NCBI RefSeq assembly: GCF_001428895.1
Contig: NZ_LMJA01000013.1
Location: 1 to 64,000 of the forward strand
Direction of reading: 5' to 3'
DNA: 64,000 bases
Origin: Mycobacterium sp. Root265
GTDB taxonomy: Bacteria > Actinomycetota > Actinomycetes > Mycobacteriales > Mycobacteriaceae
In this document: positions 61,987 to 64,000 of the stretch, in pieces
Numbering within the stretch: position 1 is the stretch's first letter
How the letters are laid out: each line of letters starts with the position of its first letter
Made by a program: the position numbers and the translations under genes
The notes under the pieces: generated by a model
Databases searched by the model: none
What the model was told of the DNA's origin: nothing
The model's input: only the letters and a program-made list of their open reading frames with translations

Positions 61987-62787
61987 GTGAGCGAGGCCGA
62001 CGGCACACCCGATGCCCTCATCGAGCAGCGCGGACACACGCTGATCGTGACGCTGAACCGGCCGGAGGCGCGCAATGCGCTTTCCACCGAGATGCTCTCG
62101 ATAATGGTCGAGGCCTGGGACCGCGTGGACAGCGATCCGGACATCCGGACCTGCATCCTGACCGGCGCAGGCGGCTACTTCTGCGCGGGCATGGACCTCA
62201 AGGGCGCCACCAAGAAACCACCGGGCGATTCGTTCAAGGACGGCAGCTACGACCCGTCACGAATCGACGGTCTGCTGAAGGGGCGTCGTCTCACCAAGCC
62301 GCTCATTGCGGCGGTCGAGGGGCCGGCGATCGCGGGCGGCACCGAGATCCTGCAGGGCACCGATATCCGGGTCGCCGGCGAGAGCGCCAAGTTCGGCATC
62401 TCCGAGGCCAAGTGGAGCCTGTACCCGATGGGCGGCTCGGCGGTGCGCCTGGTTCGCCAGATTCCGTACACCATCGCCTGCGACATGCTGCTGACCGGCC
62501 GCCACATCACCGCGGCCCAGGCCCTGGAGTACGGGCTGATCGGTCACGTGGTGCCCGATGGCACGGCGCTGGAGAAGGCCCTGGAGATCGCCGAGATCAT
62601 CAACAACAACGGCCCGCTGGCCGTGCAGGCGATCCTCAAGACCATCCGCGACACCGAGGGCATGCACGAGCTCGACGCCTTCAAGCCCGATACCGCCAAC
62701 GGCATCCCGGTGTTCCTCAGCGATGACGCCAAGGAAGGTCCGCGGGCGTTCGCCGAGAAGCGGCCGCCCAACTTCCAGATGAAGTAG
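61987..62787 (+). CDS. echA19: enoyl-CoA hydratase EchA19
   Basis: A 266-residue crotonase-fold hydratase with [10 protein letters not shown], the oxyanion-hole segment [11 protein letters not shown] and [20 protein letters not shown]; the protein is nearly identical to M. tuberculosis EchA19 (Rv3516). It hydrates the enoyl-CoA made from the cholesterol side chain. The GTG at 61987 fits the family start; AGGAAGG lies upstream. The 14-residue upstream extension is not supported. Confidence 0.95.
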   Translation: MSEADGTPDALIEQRGHTLIVTLNRPEARNALSTEMLSIMVEAWDRVDSDPDIRTCILTGAGGYFCAGMDLKGATKKPPGDSFKDGSYDPSRIDGLLKGRRLTKPLIAAVEGPAIAGGTEILQGTDIRVAGESAKFGISEAKWSLYPMGGSAVRLVRQIPYTIACDMLLTGRHITAAQALEYGLIGHVVPDGTALEKALEIAEIINNNGPLAVQAILKTIRDTEGMHELDAFKPDTANGIPVFLSDDAKEGPRAFAEKRPPNFQMK

Positions 62788-62806
62788 CGGCCCACCTACC
62801 TGGCGC

Positions 62807-62829
62807 GGCGGCACAGGAGCCTGTCCGCC
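62807..62829. terminator. hairpin after echA19
   Basis: GGCGGCACAGG (62807-62817) pairs with CCTGTCCGCC (62820-62829) with one bulged C. It lies 20 bp after the echA19 stop, between convergent genes. Confidence 0.45.
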
Positions 62830-62840
62830 TACCGTGATTG

Positions 62841-62869
62841 AGCCTGGGCGGCCGAAGCTGCACCAGGCT
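62841..62869. terminator. second hairpin between echA19 and the MFS gene
   Basis: AGCCTGG (62841-62847) and CCAGGCT (62863-62869) form a perfect 7-bp stem with 15-nt loop in the convergent gap. With the preceding hairpin it may end both transcripts. Confidence 0.45.
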
Positions 62870-62926
62870 GAACTCCGGTAGACCTCGGAGCCGATCTGCC
62901 TTAGATTGGGCTGCCCGGCCTCAGCG

Positions 62927-64000
62927 TCACCGCAGGAACGCCGAGCCCCGCTCGCGATCGAGGTAGGTGTCGGACTTGTTCTTCAGGAAGAACAGGTACA
63001 CCACCAGCGATATCGCGATACACACCGTGACGTAGCCGATGAACAACGGCACCTGATCGCGCGCCTTGAGTGCCTGGTAGATCAGCGGCGCGGTGCCACC
63101 GAACATCGAATTCGCCAGCGCGTAGCCGACTCCCACACCCAGTGCGCGCACACGCGCCGGGAACAGCTCCGACTTCACCAGGGCGTTGATCGAGGTGTAG
63201 CCGGTCAGGATGATGTAGCCGACACCCACCAGCAGCAGTGACATGATCGGCGACTGCGTCTGCGGCAGATAGGTGATCAGTACGTAGGTGTAGAGGACAC
63301 CGCCGATGCCGAAGAAGACCAGCAGCGGTTTGCGGCCGATCCGGTCGCTGATGATGCCACCGATGGGCTGCAACAGCATCAGGAAGATGAGCCCGATCAG
63401 GTTGATCCATGTCGCGGTCATCGCCTGGTCCTTGTAGGTGGCCTTGACCATCGCCGGGGCGTTGACGCTGTAGGTGTAGAACGCCACGGTGCCACCGAGG
63501 GTGATCAGGAAGCACAGCAGCAGCGGCCTCCAGTACCGGGTGGCCAACTCGCGGATCGAGCCGGCGCCGGTGTCCTCGCCGGACCGGATGGCGGCCAGCT
63601 GATCCTCGGACAGCGACTCGTCCATCGAGCGGCGCAACCAGAACACCACGACGGCGGCCACACCGCCGATGGCAAAGCCGATGCGCCAGCCGAATTCGCG
63701 CAGCTGCTCGTCGGTGAGCACGGTGTCCAGGACGAGCAGGGTGAACTGGGCCAGCACGTGCCCGCCCACCAGCGTCACGTACTGGAACGACGAGAAGAAG
63801 CCGCGACGCTCGCGGGTCGCCGCCTCGGACATGTAGGTGGCCGAGGTGCCGTACTCACCGCCGGTGGCGAATCCCTGGACCAGTCGGGCAAGGATCAGGA
63901 TGACCGGCGCGGCGATGCCGATGGTGGCCTGCGAGGGCACCAGTGCGATCACCATCGAGCAGGCCGCCATCAAAGAGACACTGAACGTCAGCGCGGCGCG
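62927..64000 (-). CDS. kgtP: MFS dicarboxylate/H+ symporter, KgtP type (5' end beyond window)
   Basis: The C-terminal 357 residues of a metabolite:H+ symporter; the frame stays open to the window edge, so about 80-90 N-terminal residues are missing. About eight to nine membrane helices are visible, with the MHS-family loop RLVQGFATGGEYGTSATYMSEAATRERRG and the second-half loop GGIISDRIGRKP. It resembles KgtP (alpha-ketoglutarate/dicarboxylate permeases); M. tuberculosis kgtP (Rv3476c) lies in the same neighbourhood. Substrate not settled by sequence. Confidence 0.88.
   Translation of the reverse strand, partial: RAALTFSVSLMAACSMVIALVPSQATIGIAAPVILILARLVQGFATGGEYGTSATYMSEAATRERRGFFSSFQYVTLVGGHVLAQFTLLVLDTVLTDEQLREFGWRIGFAIGGVAAVVVFWLRRSMDESLSEDQLAAIRSGEDTGAGSIRELATRYWRPLLLCFLITLGGTVAFYTYSVNAPAMVKATYKDQAMTATWINLIGLIFLMLLQPIGGIISDRIGRKPLLVFFGIGGVLYTYVLITYLPQTQSPIMSLLLVGVGYIILTGYTSINALVKSELFPARVRALGVGVGYALANSMFGGTAPLIYQALKARDQVPLFIGYVTVCIAISLVVYLFFLKNKSDTYLDRERGSAFLR

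Overview
The window is high-GC actinobacterial DNA from a mycobacterium, most likely a fast-growing Mycolicibacterium-type species. The evidence is a complete mce4 steroid-import operon, KstR-type boxes, mycobacterial phoP/phoR, the cyp51/cyp123 operon, DUF732 and LpqN-type secreted proteins, and many ATG/GTG starts placed about 6 nt after a TANNNT -10 box (leaderless genes). Gene order matches from memory two M. tuberculosis blocks, roughly Rv0756c-Rv0771 and Rv3476c/Rv3485c-Rv3516. These lie far apart in M. tuberculosis but next to each other here, which I recall is also the case in M. smegmatis.

Region 1 (1-13.9 kb) is a sterol/alcohol oxidation cluster. A TetR gene leads a rightward operon: cyp123, SDR, cyp51, 3Fe-4S ferredoxin, NTF2-fold protein, adhB, ketosteroid-isomerase-like protein and an extra SDR. 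Divergent from it, aldA, an SDR, a 3-hydroxyisobutyrate-dehydrogenase-like gene, a carboxymuconolactone-decarboxylase-fold gene and an unknown 408-residue gene run leftwards. Two GGACA-N2-TGTCC operators lie at the divergent promoters. An acyl-ACP desaturase and a HIT protein follow.

Region 2 (13.9-17.8 kb) holds phoR/phoP with a PhoP-box-like direct repeat. Divergent from it is a protein built of exact 10-residue repeats organised into a 70-residue tandem duplication. A tRNA-Thr(TGT) and an HNH endonuclease follow.

Region 3 (17.8-23.7 kb) is a PhnF-controlled phosphate/phosphonate-uptake island: phnF, a phosphonatase-like HAD hydrolase, phnD, phnC, a fused double phnE and a zinc alcohol dehydrogenase. 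PhnF palindromes lie in the divergent promoter.

Region 4 (23.7-34.9 kb) has secreted or lipoprotein genes (DUF4185, DKNYY and small exported proteins) and a molybdenum hydroxylase operon (xdhC, large subunit, coxG, FAD subunit, 2Fe-2S subunit) whose active-site loop is not that of true CO dehydrogenase.

Region 5 (34.9-62.8 kb) carries otsA and the cholesterol locus. It includes mam4B, mam4A, mce4F-A, yrbE4B/A, hsd4A and fdxD on the minus strand, and fadE26, fadE27, fadD17 and an SDR on the plus strand. After an accessory stretch (LpqN-type lipoprotein, Old Yellow Enzyme, epimerase, TetR, gabD2, DinB) come a nitronate-monooxygenase-like gene, fadD19 and echA19. Four KstR-type boxes mark the promoters. 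Together these genes import cholesterol and begin oxidation of its side chain. The right edge cuts a KgtP-type MFS transporter.

Genes are tightly packed, often with 4-bp stop/start overlaps. I found no stretch over 300 bp without a gene, no insertion sequence, no CRISPR array and no rRNA.
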